Positions 63,882 through 64,000 of a DNA stretch of 64,000 nucleotides are shown in pieces. The notes below the pieces were generated by a model. The model was not told the DNA's origin and ran no database searches. It worked only from the letters and a program-made list of their open reading frames with translations. This DNA comes from Firmicutes bacterium UBA5010. Its GTDB lineage: Bacteria; Bacillota; Clostridia; Tissierellales; Sedimentibacteraceae. Location of the stretch: the NCBI GenBank assembly GCA_002396645.1, contig DGYI01000037.1, positions 55,280-119,279 on the forward strand, written 5' to 3'. Both the position numbers and the translations under genes were made by a program. Each line of letters begins with the position of its first letter. Positions within the stretch are counted from its first letter, which is position 1.

Positions 63882-64000
63882 ATGAAAGAAATTAGAATTT
63901 TAAAAATAAAGGAAAGCATATTTGAGGACAATAACAAGGATGCACAGCGTCTTAGAGAGCAGTTGAAAAGTGAGAATACATTTTTACTTAATCTGATGAG
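63882..64000 (+). CDS. hypB: HypB-like GTPase, 3' end outside window
   Basis: ATG 63882 after AAGGAGG. The 39 visible codons read MKEIRILKIKESIFEDNN then LREQLKSENTFLLNLM, as in the N-terminus of HypB, the nickel-insertion GTPase, just before its P-loop. The P-loop itself is beyond the window, so this rests on a short match. Confidence 0.6.
   Translation, partial: MKEIRILKIKESIFEDNNKDAQRLREQLKSENTFLLNLM

Overview
The window is AT-rich DNA from a low-GC Gram-positive anaerobe, most likely a member of the Clostridia. The evidence is strong AGGAGG-type ribosome-binding sites, a MobP3-type conjugative element, P1B metal ATPases of the clostridial CadA type, a GEMM-I riboswitch and Firmicutes-type regulators. 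A genus cannot be named from the sequence alone.

Region 1 (1-14.7 kb) is the back half of an integrative conjugative element, all on the + strand: an amidoligase fragment cut by the window start, a gamma-glutamylcyclotransferase, an NlpC/P60 peptidase, small DUF proteins, a ribbon-helix-helix accessory protein, the relaxase, a DUF3991/TOPRIM protein, a VirD4-type coupling protein and an HTH protein. A Gabija-like antiphage pair (OLD-family nuclease plus UvrD-like helicase) is inserted between the relaxase and the TOPRIM gene with its own terminator.

Region 2 (15-38.8 kb) is a metal and envelope island. It has three metal-ATPase loci and a decayed fourth, each near an ArsR/CadC regulator gene or remnant. 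Between the second and third loci is a block that reads as membrane-lipid remodelling: radical SAM enzyme, SAM synthetase, DegV fatty-acid-binding protein, cardiolipin synthase, small alarmone synthetase, acyl-ACP thioesterase, cyclopropane-fatty-acid synthase, an adenylate-forming ligase and LspA. One 20-bp operator type sits at the start-site region of cadA, lspA and cadC, tying metal sensing to lipoprotein processing. The first locus encodes two proteins sharing a cysteine-rich module. In one of them the module is fused to an MtrA-like corrinoid domain whose cobalt-ligand histidine is conserved.

Region 3 (39-51.5 kb) holds a decayed type I restriction hsdR, a zinc-ribbon protein and a PD-(D/E)XK nuclease. 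It then runs into the element's control and integration end: ImmA peptidase and XRE repressor facing a rightward regulator through overlapping face-to-face promoters, an 11-bp-phased activator-like repeat array, a sigma factor whose ribosome-binding site lies in a hairpin, a likely structured RNA, and three tandem serine recombinases, one without a catalytic domain. The element probably ends just after the last recombinase.

Region 4 (51.6-64 kb) looks like flanking DNA: a ChrB-like/YkvA/two-ABC-transporter operon behind tandem palindromes, an arsR remnant, a Sau3AI-like restriction-modification pair, a DUF3298 protein, a cupin, and a FadR-type regulator divergent from a DUF5692 membrane protein and a partial HypB-like gene.
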